60,304 bases of DNA from Bacteroidia bacterium (GTDB lineage: Bacteria > Bacteroidota > Bacteroidia > Flavobacteriales > Flavobacteriaceae), in assembly GCA_030427585.1 (NCBI GenBank), contig JAUIBW010000033.1, positions 1-60,304 on the forward strand, read 5' to 3'. The notes beneath the pieces were generated by a model that saw only the letters and a list, made by a program, of their open reading frames with translations, searched no databases and was not told the origin of the DNA. Positions 9,248-17,614 of this stretch are shown here, piece by piece (position 1 is the first letter of the stretch; each line of letters opens with the position of its first letter). The translations under genes were made by a program, and so were the position numbers.

Positions 9248-9255
9248 CAAAGACA
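9248..9255 (-). promoter_or_regulatory. Putative -7 box of cassette A
   Basis: TGTCTTTG on the minus strand differs by one base from TAnnTTTG and lies about 46 bp before the ATG. The identical octamer followed by GAA occurs at the same place before cassette B. Confidence 0.55.
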
Positions 9256-9637
9256 GGAAATCAACTTGTGGTCATCTCAAAACATCGCGTATACCACTGC
9301 TGAATGGGAATATAACAAAGATGACAAAATGTCAATAAAATATTTGATTTATTAATATAACTACAAAAAATTAACATTTTTATTGAAAATGGTATATTGT
9401 AAAATGCAGTTTATATTTATAGACCTGTATTCATATTATATAGGATGAAATTGATATCTACTGCCATGAAATCGTAAAACGTTTTATTATTAAGAGTATC
9501 TTATGTATAAAATACTGCATGTGAGGTGTTTATAATATTTTATTAGGATTTTTAATTTATTCTTAGGAGAGTTTTGGATCATAAGTTTTTCATTTTTAAT
9601 ACTTTTAAGGTTTGTAGACTTCGACTAGCACTGGTTT
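9256..9637. other. Intergenic region upstream of the sensor kinase
   Basis: No gene is supported. A 40-codon plus-strand frame (ATG near 9232) overlaps the cassette promoter and looks incidental. Just upstream of the kinase, AAGGTTTG near 9607 is a possible imperfect -7 box. Confidence 0.4.
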
Positions 9638-12589
9638 TTGAATAAAAATAGCTACATATTGCAACAACTTTTAGGAACATACATATTTTTATTATTCCTC
9701 TTTTTCGTTCCATTGGTAATTCAGGCACAAGAACCTGTTTCTGTACAACTTTCAGAAGAAAATGGGCTTCCTGATAATGAATTCTATAGTGTTATTGAAG
9801 ATCAAAATGGGTTTATCTGGCTTTGTGCCAATAAAGGGTTGTTTAGGTACGACGGTAAAAATTTTAAACATTACAGTACTACAAAACAACGGGGTTCTTC
9901 TGTTTTTAATGTTTATGAAGATGGTAAAGGACGCATTTGGTGTAATACTATTTCGGGGCAGTTTTTTTATGTTGAAAATGACAAGCTACAGCTTTTTAAA
10001 GACCTGAATAAAGAATTAAAAGGGGAGTTGGCAGAGTTTATAGTTACTGATGAATTCTTGTGGGTTTTTTCTATCACTACTATCTATAAGGTTGATATTG
10101 CTAAAAAACAAATAGTACATACCTATACTACAAAGAAAAGATATGGAATTCCTTTACAAATAGAAGGAACGATCTATATCGGAAATACAGATACGATACT
10201 AACCATCGATAATAAAAATACCTTAACCCCCTGGTTAGAAACAAAGTTACCTTTTGAGGACAAGAATAGAAGAATTATAGTGACCAGCAAGTCAGCATTT
10301 TTTAAAATAGGGACTTCTGTATTTTATAGACAAAACTGGTTTGGCAGACATGATTTTTTTCGATGGGATACCACAAAAAAGTCATTCATAAAAATAGAAG
10401 GGGTAGAAGCCATAGGGAAAAAACGTATTTATGCCACTTTTGAAAACGGAAATGAAATCTGGTTGGCGACCAACTCGGGGGTTTGGATATATGAATTTAA
10501 AGCTTCCCGTTTTCAATTAAAAAAAAGACTTTTAAACGAGCAGCGTGTTAGTAAAATAATAAAAGATAAAGATGAGAATTACTGGTTTACCACGCTAAGC
10601 AATGGGATCTATATTGTTCCGAATATTAATATTGAAATAGGTAACCTTCCTGAAAAAGAGAAAAATATTAAGAGCCTGGATAAAGTAAATGACAGTATAT
10701 TGGTTTTTGGGAATTCAAGAGGGAATATAGGCTTTTATAATACGAAGACACATACCTCAAAAATTATTACCTTACCTACGACAGACCGAGTGTCTGCTAT
10801 ACAATATCATCCCAAAAAAAATACAGTTTTTATCAGTAAGGATTTGAATGGGTATGCGTTGCATTATGAAACTTTGGCCGTAGATGAGATAAAGCGTTTT
10901 GAAGCTATTAAAAGTTTTTCAATACTCAACAATAATGATTTGCTCTCTACAGATTACAGAAAAGTTAACCTGTTCAAAAATGCTTCCATACAAGGAGATA
11001 AAATTTTAATTTCAAAAAACAAAAGGACTTTCACATCCTTTTACGACGAAACCAGCGCTGAAGTTTATGTGGGTTTTGTAGATGATTTGGTGGTTTATGA
11101 TAGCCTATGGAATAAGAGAAAAATACGTTATAAAAATACACCTATATATGCAAAATCTATAACCAAAACTTCAAATGATATGATCTGGGTGGGTACTTTC
11201 AAAAATGGGGTTTTGGGAATTAAAAATAACCAGGTCGTTTATCATTATACCACTACCAACGGATTGACCTCAAACAGTATTGAAAAAGTTAAAGCAGACC
11301 AAAATAAGTTATGGATTGCCACTGCCAATAGCATACAGGAGCTTGGTATCCATACCAATAAGTTAAGAACATTAGCAAAACGGGATGGAGTGGTATCTTA
11401 TAATATATCTGGTATACAGGTAGTAAACAACAGGGTGTTTTTCTCATCAAATAAAGGGTTGTTTTCTATCGACAAAGAAAAAACATTTAAAACACAACAC
11501 CCAGAGGTCTATTTTAACCTGTTGGAAATTAATGAAAAGGATACTGTGATTACTTCTGATTATACGCTAAAATATAACCAGAATGCTATAAAAATAGGGT
11601 TTAATGTAAACGGGTTTTTATTTAATCAAAAAGGAAGGTACAAATACCGTTTAAAAGGATATAACAACGATTGGTTAACAACGGCTGTCGGAGAAAATTC
11701 AATCAAATACAACAGCTTACCTGCAGGAAAATATACATTTCAGGTACAACCATTTTTAAATGATAGTGTAGATAAAAGTAAAATAAAAGAACTGCATTTT
11801 TTAATTAAAACCCCCTTCTGGAAAACAATATGGTTTTTTTTAGTAATAGGAGGGCTTATCCTGGGGAGTACTATTTTGTATTTCAGGAACAAAATAAAGA
11901 ATAAAGAAAAAGAACGTGTTGCCCAACTAGAAAAAATGTCCTTAGAGAAAGAGTTAATTGCTATCAATTTAACTGCATTACGTTCACAAATGAACCCACA
12001 TTTTATTTTTAATGCTCTCAATTCTATTCAAGATTTGGTACTACAACAAGACACTGATGCTTCGTACGATTATATTGTATTGTTTGCCAAACTCATACGA
12101 AACACTTTGAATTATACTACTCAGGACTTTATTTCTATTGAAAAGGAGCTAGAGTTTTTAAATGTGTATCTACAATTAGAAAAACTTCGTTTTGGAAATG
12201 AGTTCACTTATACTATTAGTTATAACTCTAAAGAAGACGTAGAAGTTCCCTCCTTATTAATTCAGCCTTTTATAGAAAATGCATTGGTGCATGGTTTATT
12301 ACATAAAGAAGGGAAAAAAGAATTACACATTGTATTTGATCATATAGGCAACTCCTTACAGTGTAATATAATCGATAATGGTATCGGAAGAGAAAAAAGC
12401 CGAGAAATTAATAAGCGTCAAGGAAACCGTCATGAGTCCTTTGCATTAAGTGCTATTGAAAAACGCTTAGAAATTTTTAAAAAGCAATATCACGAAAACA
12501 TTGGCTATACCATAGAAGATGTATATAAAAATGATCTTAATAAAGGCACAAAAGTAAGTATAACCATACCTTATAAAGAACGATGTTAG
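9638..12589 (+). CDS. Propeller-type hybrid-sensor histidine kinase (LytS-like)
   Basis: This 983-aa inner-membrane sensor has a signal peptide (residues 1-31, ending VIQAQ). A large periplasmic region of two-component propeller repeats follows, seen in GLPDNEFYSVIEDQNGFIW and repeated IW/YWF motifs to about residue 620. A Y_Y_Y domain (KYRLKGYNNDW) lies at about 640-715 and a transmembrane helix at about 726-748. The cytoplasmic His-kinase domain has the phospho-acceptor in NPHFIFNAL (His788), then an ATPase with NALVHG and DNGIGR. A TTG at 9638 is the only start that keeps the signal peptide. The usual LytTR response regulator is missing. An ATG overlaps the stop in the coupled ATGTTAG form but opens only a 5-codon frame. 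Confidence 0.9.
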   Translation: MNKNSYILQQLLGTYIFLLFLFFVPLVIQAQEPVSVQLSEENGLPDNEFYSVIEDQNGFIWLCANKGLFRYDGKNFKHYSTTKQRGSSVFNVYEDGKGRIWCNTISGQFFYVENDKLQLFKDLNKELKGELAEFIVTDEFLWVFSITTIYKVDIAKKQIVHTYTTKKRYGIPLQIEGTIYIGNTDTILTIDNKNTLTPWLETKLPFEDKNRRIIVTSKSAFFKIGTSVFYRQNWFGRHDFFRWDTTKKSFIKIEGVEAIGKKRIYATFENGNEIWLATNSGVWIYEFKASRFQLKKRLLNEQRVSKIIKDKDENYWFTTLSNGIYIVPNINIEIGNLPEKEKNIKSLDKVNDSILVFGNSRGNIGFYNTKTHTSKIITLPTTDRVSAIQYHPKKNTVFISKDLNGYALHYETLAVDEIKRFEAIKSFSILNNNDLLSTDYRKVNLFKNASIQGDKILISKNKRTFTSFYDETSAEVYVGFVDDLVVYDSLWNKRKIRYKNTPIYAKSITKTSNDMIWVGTFKNGVLGIKNNQVVYHYTTTNGLTSNSIEKVKADQNKLWIATANSIQELGIHTNKLRTLAKRDGVVSYNISGIQVVNNRVFFSSNKGLFSIDKEKTFKTQHPEVYFNLLEINEKDTVITSDYTLKYNQNAIKIGFNVNGFLFNQKGRYKYRLKGYNNDWLTTAVGENSIKYNSLPAGKYTFQVQPFLNDSVDKSKIKELHFLIKTPFWKTIWFFLVIGGLILGSTILYFRNKIKNKEKERVAQLEKMSLEKELIAINLTALRSQMNPHFIFNALNSIQDLVLQQDTDASYDYIVLFAKLIRNTLNYTTQDFISIEKELEFLNVYLQLEKLRFGNEFTYTISYNSKEDVEVPSLLIQPFIENALVHGLLHKEGKKELHIVFDHIGNSLQCNIIDNGIGREKSREINKRQGNRHESFALSAIEKRLEIFKKQYHENIGYTIEDVYKNDLNKGTKVSITIPYKERC

Positions 12590-12754
12590 AACTGCTCTAA
12601 AATTGTTTATAATGCTTGTTCCTGGGGGCTGTTATTTTTTTTTGGCCAACATTTTCTGCTCACAAACTCAAATTGCTACTTACAAATTGCTTTCTTTTCC
12701 ATTCTTCCCTTTTTAATTTATTTGTTGTATTAAACCTTTTTAAATAAAAAAAAC

Positions 12755-13786
12755 ATGAAAATTTTAAAAGCTATAGTTCTTGTATTGGGTGTGTTTTTTA
12801 CTCAAATGTTACTGGGACAAGATGTTAAAAATCAAAGTGACATAATTAGAAGTAGTTTTTCCCCAGGAAAATATACTGTTGTTAGTTCTTTTTACGAAAC
12901 GAAAGAGATGATTATCGATGACATTTTACTAGATAAAAACCAACCTAACGAACATTTTGAGGTTATATTTCAACAGTTTCCTAATGAATCCACAAAAAAA
13001 GACCAATATTTTCCTGATAATATAGCTTTTCCGGCTACCTACATAGAAAGTGCCTATGAAGGAGATGAAAAAGACCAAAAAGAGATTGGGTATGTAATTA
13101 GAAAAGGAAGACCTGCAGGCAAAAAAAGAATGGTGTTTTTAAATGAGTATATTTTTCTATTAGATAGTTGGGAAAATAAAGACAGTTACTCTTTAAATAC
13201 CGTTTTAAAACTAGAAGGTACAAAAGAAGAAAATGATTCCAAAAAGAAGAAAAAGAAAGGTGGTTTTGGTTCGTTTCTCAACAAAATAAAAGAAGCAAAA
13301 GTGAAGCAAAAAAATGGCGGCAACGATACTCGTGAAAAATTGAAAAAAGAAATATTACAACCATATTTAGACAAAGCCTTTGAAAAACAAAAAACGTACT
13401 ATGCGCAATGGATAAAAAATCCAGATCATGCAAAGCTAGAGCAATATCTTAAAGACCTGGAAAAATTAATGGATTTATCTATACGAAATCAGAATGAAAA
13501 AATTAAGAATAGTCCCGAATATAAACGAATGAAAGCTATGCACGCCTATCTTGACGGAAAAGCTGCTAATGAATCAAAAGGTCAGGTTACTATTTACAAT
13601 AAAACAGGTAAAGATATTTATTTGTTTGAAGAAGGTTCTGGTAATTCTAGCAGGATAACCCCTAATAGTAGAATAAGTGTTAATTGCTCAAAAAATTATT
13701 ACTATAATTTTAATCCGAATTCTTCGTATAATACGCAATGTTATAGTGCCAATGGAGCTTGCGGAAGTAGCGTGACAGTACAGTAA
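12755..13786 (+). CDS. Secreted protein of unknown function
   Basis: The product is 343 aa with a signal peptide (MKILKAIVLVLGVFFTQM, cleavage near LLGQ). A middle section is very Lys-rich (SKKKKKKGGFGSFLNKIKE, about residues 162-180), followed by a charged helical part. The C-terminal part (about 270-343) reads like a small beta domain: VTIYNKTGKDIYLFEEGSGN, then Ser/Asn-rich sequence with four Cys. The C-terminal part recalls domains that present an exposed loop, but I do not recognise the family. It follows the sensor kinase by 165 bp, where the missing response regulator would be, and may have its own promoter. Confidence 0.7.
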   Translation: MKILKAIVLVLGVFFTQMLLGQDVKNQSDIIRSSFSPGKYTVVSSFYETKEMIIDDILLDKNQPNEHFEVIFQQFPNESTKKDQYFPDNIAFPATYIESAYEGDEKDQKEIGYVIRKGRPAGKKRMVFLNEYIFLLDSWENKDSYSLNTVLKLEGTKEENDSKKKKKKGGFGSFLNKIKEAKVKQKNGGNDTREKLKKEILQPYLDKAFEKQKTYYAQWIKNPDHAKLEQYLKDLEKLMDLSIRNQNEKIKNSPEYKRMKAMHAYLDGKAANESKGQVTIYNKTGKDIYLFEEGSGNSSRITPNSRISVNCSKNYYYNFNPNSSYNTQCYSANGACGSSVTVQ

Positions 13787-13815
13787 TTGATCTTTAACGA
13801 AAGATTGTATATATA

Positions 13816-13864
13816 GAAGTGGTTTAAACTTTTTCACCGGCATCAAAATAGTTTAAACCACTTC
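13816..13864. repeat. Short inverted-repeat element (family 2, deleted form)
   Basis: GAAGTGGTTTAAACTTTTT and AATAGTTTAAACCACTTC form near-perfect arms around a ~13-nt centre. The arms match those of the longer element at 37172-37340, so this looks like an internally deleted member of the same family. Confidence 0.65.
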
Positions 13865-13868
13865 ACAT

Positions 13869-13905
13869 AAAAAGTGCATAGATTTATAAATTTATGCACT
13901 TTTTT
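13869..13905. terminator. Bidirectional terminator-like hairpin
   Basis: AAAAAGTGCATA pairs with TATGCACTTTTT. It lies 80 bp after the secreted protein gene, directly beside the inverted-repeat element, and its T run suits the plus strand. Confidence 0.7.
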
Positions 13906-14087
13906 AGTGCTGAAAGTGAATGTTCTTGTTTTTCAATAAGACTAATTTAGGTTAACGCAAAGATTATACATAACTTATTCCTAATGGAAGCCTCAGATTT
14001 TTGAGTTTAACCTATAATTAATCATGGGTAATCGTTAAACTATTATTAATTATAGTTAAACTTCGTTATGTAATAGTAATACTATTA

Positions 14088-14095
14088 TATCTTTG
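14088..14095 (+). promoter_or_regulatory. -7 box TATCTTTG upstream of the secretion operon
   Basis: This is a perfect TAnnTTTG. Transcription would start about 14101, so the GTG at 14095 that opens a longer frame cannot be the start of the next gene. The -33 element is not clear. Confidence 0.65.
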
Positions 14096-14157
14096 TGTTA
14101 AGAATACAAAAACAAAATTGTTCGTTTTTACCACGATCTCGTATTAAAAACTATAAC

Positions 14158-14475
14158 ATGAATTTGTGCAGAAGGAACATACGAATGTTTTTTAAAAGCC
14201 TTATAATATCAGCACTATTATTTGCTATGGTTTTTCAACCTCTGGCTCAAATTATTAGTATTTTTATAGATTTCTCTTATGAATTAGTTCATGTAGATGA
14301 TGTAGAAAATATAGAGCAGAGAGAGCAGCATAAAGATGGAAAAAACAAATTACAAATTTTAAATATACAAGATCACCCTCTGGAATATGGTATAGGTTTT
14401 TCTATTTATTCATCTCTAAATATGTATTGTAATCATTATAAGGAAATCTTTATTCCATCACCAGATGTGACATAA
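14158..14475 (+). CDS. Small membrane-anchored or secreted protein, unknown
   Basis: From the ATG at 14158 this gives 105 aa with one hydrophobic segment (FFKSLIISALLFAMVFQPLA) and then a soluble, moderately acidic tail ending IPSPDVT. The upstream GTG is excluded because it overlaps the -7 box. A shorter start at the Met before FFKSL (14185) is possible. It lies 120 bp upstream of the ABC transporter on the same strand and could be the first gene of that operon. Small single-helix proteins are common next to flavobacterial efflux or secretion genes. It is not an obvious secreted substrate: there is no leader with a double Gly and no Gly/Asp repeats. Confidence 0.5.
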   Translation: MNLCRRNIRMFFKSLIISALLFAMVFQPLAQIISIFIDFSYELVHVDDVENIEQREQHKDGKNKLQILNIQDHPLEYGIGFSIYSSLNMYCNHYKEIFIPSPDVT

Positions 14476-14595
14476 AACAATTCTAAAATTTAATATGGGT
14501 TTCTTAATTTTTAAAGGAATACTTTATTCAAAACATAAAATAATAAAGATTGATGCATATTGATCATAAACCGTTAAAACCTAATTTTAAGTTAA

Positions 14596-16269
14596 ATGGA
14601 AAATAAAATATCACCATGGAAGAGGTTTTTAAGTCTTCTAGAACTCGATAAAAAAGATATTCGTCAGATTTTCTACTACGCCATTTTTGCTGGTTTAGTG
14701 GCACTTACTCTACCACTGGGAATTCAGGCTATCATAAACCTTATTCAAGGTGCTCAGGTATCTACCTCGTGGATTGTACTTGTGGTTCTTGTAACTATAG
14801 GAGTCGCATTTCAAGGAGTTTTACAATTGATGCAAATACGTATTTTAGAAAATATGCAACAAAAGATTTTTACCAGAGCCTCTTTTGAGTTTGCATATCG
14901 GTTCCCTAAAATAAAAATGAAAGAGCTAAATAATTACTATCCACCAGAATTGGCCAATCGGTTTTTTGATGTACTAACAATACAAAAAGGACTATCAAAA
15001 ATTCTGATAGATTTTCCTGCTGCAACATTACAAATCATATTTGGTTTGATATTGCTATCGTTTTATCATTCTTTCTTTATTATTTATGGATTTTTATTGA
15101 TCTTACTCATTTATGTAGTTTTTAAGTTTACAGCAAAAAGAGGGCTTGAAACGAGTCTGGTAGAATCAAAAAGTAAATATAAAGTTGCACATTGGTTACA
15201 AGAAATAGCTAGATCACTTATTAGTTTTAAGCTTTCTGGAAATACAGATTTAGCAATGAAACGTAATGATTATCTAACCACAAACTACCTTGAAGCCCGC
15301 GAAAGCCACTTTAGGGTATTAGTGTTACAGTTTATTCAACTTATCGGCTTTAAAGTTCTTGTAACTGCCGGCTTACTAATTGTCGGTGGATTATTAGTGC
15401 TTAACCAGCAAATGAATATAGGGCAGTTTGTAGCTGCAGAAATCATCATTCTACTTGTTATTGGTTCGGTCGAAAAACTTATTAAAGGATTAGAATCATT
15501 TTATGATGTACTAACCTCATTAGAAAAAATAGGGGAATTTGTAGATAAAGAACAAGAAGCGCAATCTGGGGAGGACCCATTTACAAATGAACAAGATTTA
15601 AATATAGAGATCGATAATCTAAAATACAGTACGCCAGAAGGCCAGGAAGTACTAAGTGGTATTGATTTCAGTATAAAAAAGACCGATAGAATCTTATTTG
15701 ACGGAGCTTCAGGAGCAGGAAAGACAACCTTAATTAAAATCCTTTCTGGCCTTATATCACCTACTACCGGGGCATTATATATCAATGATGTTTCTATAAA
15801 GGGTATTTGGCTCAATAAATACCGTGCCCATATAGGACAAGTACTCCCTTTACAATCCCCATTCGAAGGCACTATCCTAGACAATATAACCTTTGGAAAT
15901 AAGAATGTTTCACAAGAACATTTGCATTCGGTACTCAAAAATCTTGGATTATTGCCTTTTATCAAAGAACAGCCTAATGGGATCAATACAGTGCTGTATC
16001 CTGAAGGAAGACAAATCCCATTTACAATATCTAAGCGAATAGTACTAGCAAGAGCTATTATCCATAATCCCAAATTACTCCTGCTTAAAGATCCTTTAGA
16101 ACATTTTGAAACAAATGAGGCATCTCGAATTATCAAATATTTAACAGCACCAGAACGCCCCTGGGCACTTATAGTATCTAGCCAAAATGGACAATGGGAA
16201 AACTATTGCAATCAAACCATTAAAATATCAGAAGGAAGAATAACCTCTAAGAACATAAACAATGCTTAA
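14596..16269 (+). CDS. ABC exporter (type I secretion-like) with degenerate ATPase
   Basis: The 557-aa protein has an exporter-type membrane domain (residues 1-320, about five to six helices) fused to a nucleotide-binding domain. Walker A is intact (GASGAGKTT, residues 370-378, Lys376). The other catalytic elements are not. The LSGGQ signature is replaced by IPFTI (474-478). The Walker B Asp position is Lys498 and the catalytic Glu is Asp499 (LLLLKDPLEHFE). The H-loop His is replaced in VSSQNG. There is no N-terminal C39 peptidase domain. It overlaps the HlyD-like gene by 8 bp, and a TolC-like gene follows, so it would be the energising part of a tripartite exporter. It may bind ATP and hydrolyse it poorly. 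Confidence 0.88.
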   Translation: MENKISPWKRFLSLLELDKKDIRQIFYYAIFAGLVALTLPLGIQAIINLIQGAQVSTSWIVLVVLVTIGVAFQGVLQLMQIRILENMQQKIFTRASFEFAYRFPKIKMKELNNYYPPELANRFFDVLTIQKGLSKILIDFPAATLQIIFGLILLSFYHSFFIIYGFLLILLIYVVFKFTAKRGLETSLVESKSKYKVAHWLQEIARSLISFKLSGNTDLAMKRNDYLTTNYLEARESHFRVLVLQFIQLIGFKVLVTAGLLIVGGLLVLNQQMNIGQFVAAEIIILLVIGSVEKLIKGLESFYDVLTSLEKIGEFVDKEQEAQSGEDPFTNEQDLNIEIDNLKYSTPEGQEVLSGIDFSIKKTDRILFDGASGAGKTTLIKILSGLISPTTGALYINDVSIKGIWLNKYRAHIGQVLPLQSPFEGTILDNITFGNKNVSQEHLHSVLKNLGLLPFIKEQPNGINTVLYPEGRQIPFTISKRIVLARAIIHNPKLLLLKDPLEHFETNEASRIIKYLTAPERPWALIVSSQNGQWENYCNQTIKISEGRITSKNINNA

Positions 16270-17614
16270 TATCTCTCACAATCAATTGAACAAAAAAGTA
16301 TCGCTTGAAGGATATACCGCTTTTGAAAAAGCATTTACTTCAAGGTATAATAAACTATTCAATAGGTTTTTAGGTGTTTTTGCTATCATTACTATCATTA
16401 TCCTCTTTTTACCATGGACGCAAAATGTAAATGGTAATGGCTATGTAACTACCTTAACACCAGATCAAAGGCCACAAACGATACAGTCTCCTATACCGGG
16501 GCGTATCGAAAAATGGTATGTTAAAGAAGGTGATTATGTAAAGAAAGGTGATACCATTTTATTTATTTCTGAAATAAAAAACGAATATCAGGACCCTCGT
16601 TTAATTGAACGTACTAATCAGCAACGGGATGCCAAAAATCGATCGGTACTATCCTATCAGGAAAAGGTTAAAGCATTAGAAAATCAGGTAAATGCGTTGA
16701 ATAATGAGCGACAATTAAAACTGTCACAAGCAAAAAATAAGTTAGAACAATCCCGATTAAAAGTAAAGAGCGATAGTATTGATGTACAGGCTTATAAAAC
16801 GAACTTGGATATTGCTCAACGCCAGTTCGATCGTACTGTTATTCTGCAAAGTGAAGGTTTAAAAGCGATGACCGATGTAGAGGAAAAACGTCTAAAACTA
16901 CAAGAAACACAAGCCAAATTGATCTCTCAGGAAAACAAATTACTTGCTAGCCAAAATGAAGTGCTTAATGCAAATATTGAGATCAACCGCATTGCTGCCG
17001 AGTATGCCGATAAAATTGCCAAATCTCGTAGCGAACGTTTTACAGCAGAATCCAACCAATTTGAAGCAGAAGCACAAGTTACTAAACTTGAAAATCAGTC
17101 AACTAATTACCAGATACGTAATGCTTTGTATTACATTACAGCACCACAAAACGGGTATATTAACAAGGCCTTGCGTGCAGGGTTAGGTGAAACTTTTAAA
17201 GAAGGTGAAAAGCTTGTAGGCATTATGCCTGTAGATTATGATCTGGCTGTAGAGACTTTTGTAAACCCTATCGATTTACCATTAATGCATATCGGAGAGC
17301 GTGTTAGGGTTCAATTTGATGGCTGGCCCGCTATTTTCTTTAGTGGTTGGCCTAATGCGTCTTATGGAACCTATGCAGGAAAAATTGTTGCGATAGAAAC
17401 CTTTATAAGTGCTAATGGAAAATTTAGAATTCTCATTGCCCCAGATAATACAGAAAATCCATGGCCCAAAAATGTACGTGTAGGCTCAGGGGCATACACT
17501 ATTGCATTATTAGAAAACGTACCTATTTGGTATGAACTGTGGCGCCAGTTAAACGGTTTTCCACCTAATTATTACACCAAGGATAAAAAAGAACCAACTA
17601 AAGCAAAAAAGTAA
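16262..17614 (+). CDS. HlyD-family membrane fusion protein
   Basis: This periplasmic adaptor links the inner-membrane ABC exporter to the outer-membrane channel. It has a cytoplasmic N-terminus and one membrane helix at about residues 38-55 (FLGVFAIITIIILFLPW). The first half of a lipoyl/barrel-sandwich domain follows (QSPIPGRIEKWYVKEGDYVK). Next comes a long alpha-helical hairpin (about 115-285) rich in Gln, Glu and Lys, then the second lipoyl half (ITAPQNGYINKAL) and a beta-barrel domain to residue 450. The length is normal for type I secretion adaptors. The start overlaps the ABC gene by 8 bp and the next gene begins directly after its stop. Confidence 0.92.
   Translation: MLNISHNQLNKKVSLEGYTAFEKAFTSRYNKLFNRFLGVFAIITIIILFLPWTQNVNGNGYVTTLTPDQRPQTIQSPIPGRIEKWYVKEGDYVKKGDTILFISEIKNEYQDPRLIERTNQQRDAKNRSVLSYQEKVKALENQVNALNNERQLKLSQAKNKLEQSRLKVKSDSIDVQAYKTNLDIAQRQFDRTVILQSEGLKAMTDVEEKRLKLQETQAKLISQENKLLASQNEVLNANIEINRIAAEYADKIAKSRSERFTAESNQFEAEAQVTKLENQSTNYQIRNALYYITAPQNGYINKALRAGLGETFKEGEKLVGIMPVDYDLAVETFVNPIDLPLMHIGERVRVQFDGWPAIFFSGWPNASYGTYAGKIVAIETFISANGKFRILIAPDNTENPWPKNVRVGSGAYTIALLENVPIWYELWRQLNGFPPNYYTKDKKEPTKAKK

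Larger units (their letters stand above)
8660..9260 (-). repeat. Copy A of a 0.6-kb duplicated small-protein cassette
   Basis: In minus-strand order the unit holds a promoter with TGTCTTTGGAA, a 70-aa ORF, a strong terminator, and then about 200 bp of non-coding sequence that includes a 22-nt tandem array. All parts except the terminator sequence match copy B at 53975-54565 on the plus strand. Similarity runs past the array through CTCTTTTTATAC and TAATTGAAAA to about 8680. Confidence 0.8.

Noticed and set aside
9232..9354. 40-codon plus-strand frame after cassette A
   Set aside because: It overlaps the cassette promoter and shows no conservation with copy B.
14095..14157. GTG start for the small protein before the secretion operon
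   Set aside because: It overlaps the -7 box, so the transcript would not contain it.
15501..16136. Long antisense ORF (211 codons) inside the ABC transporter gene
   Set aside because: Mirror of a conserved coding region; it has no protein features of its own.
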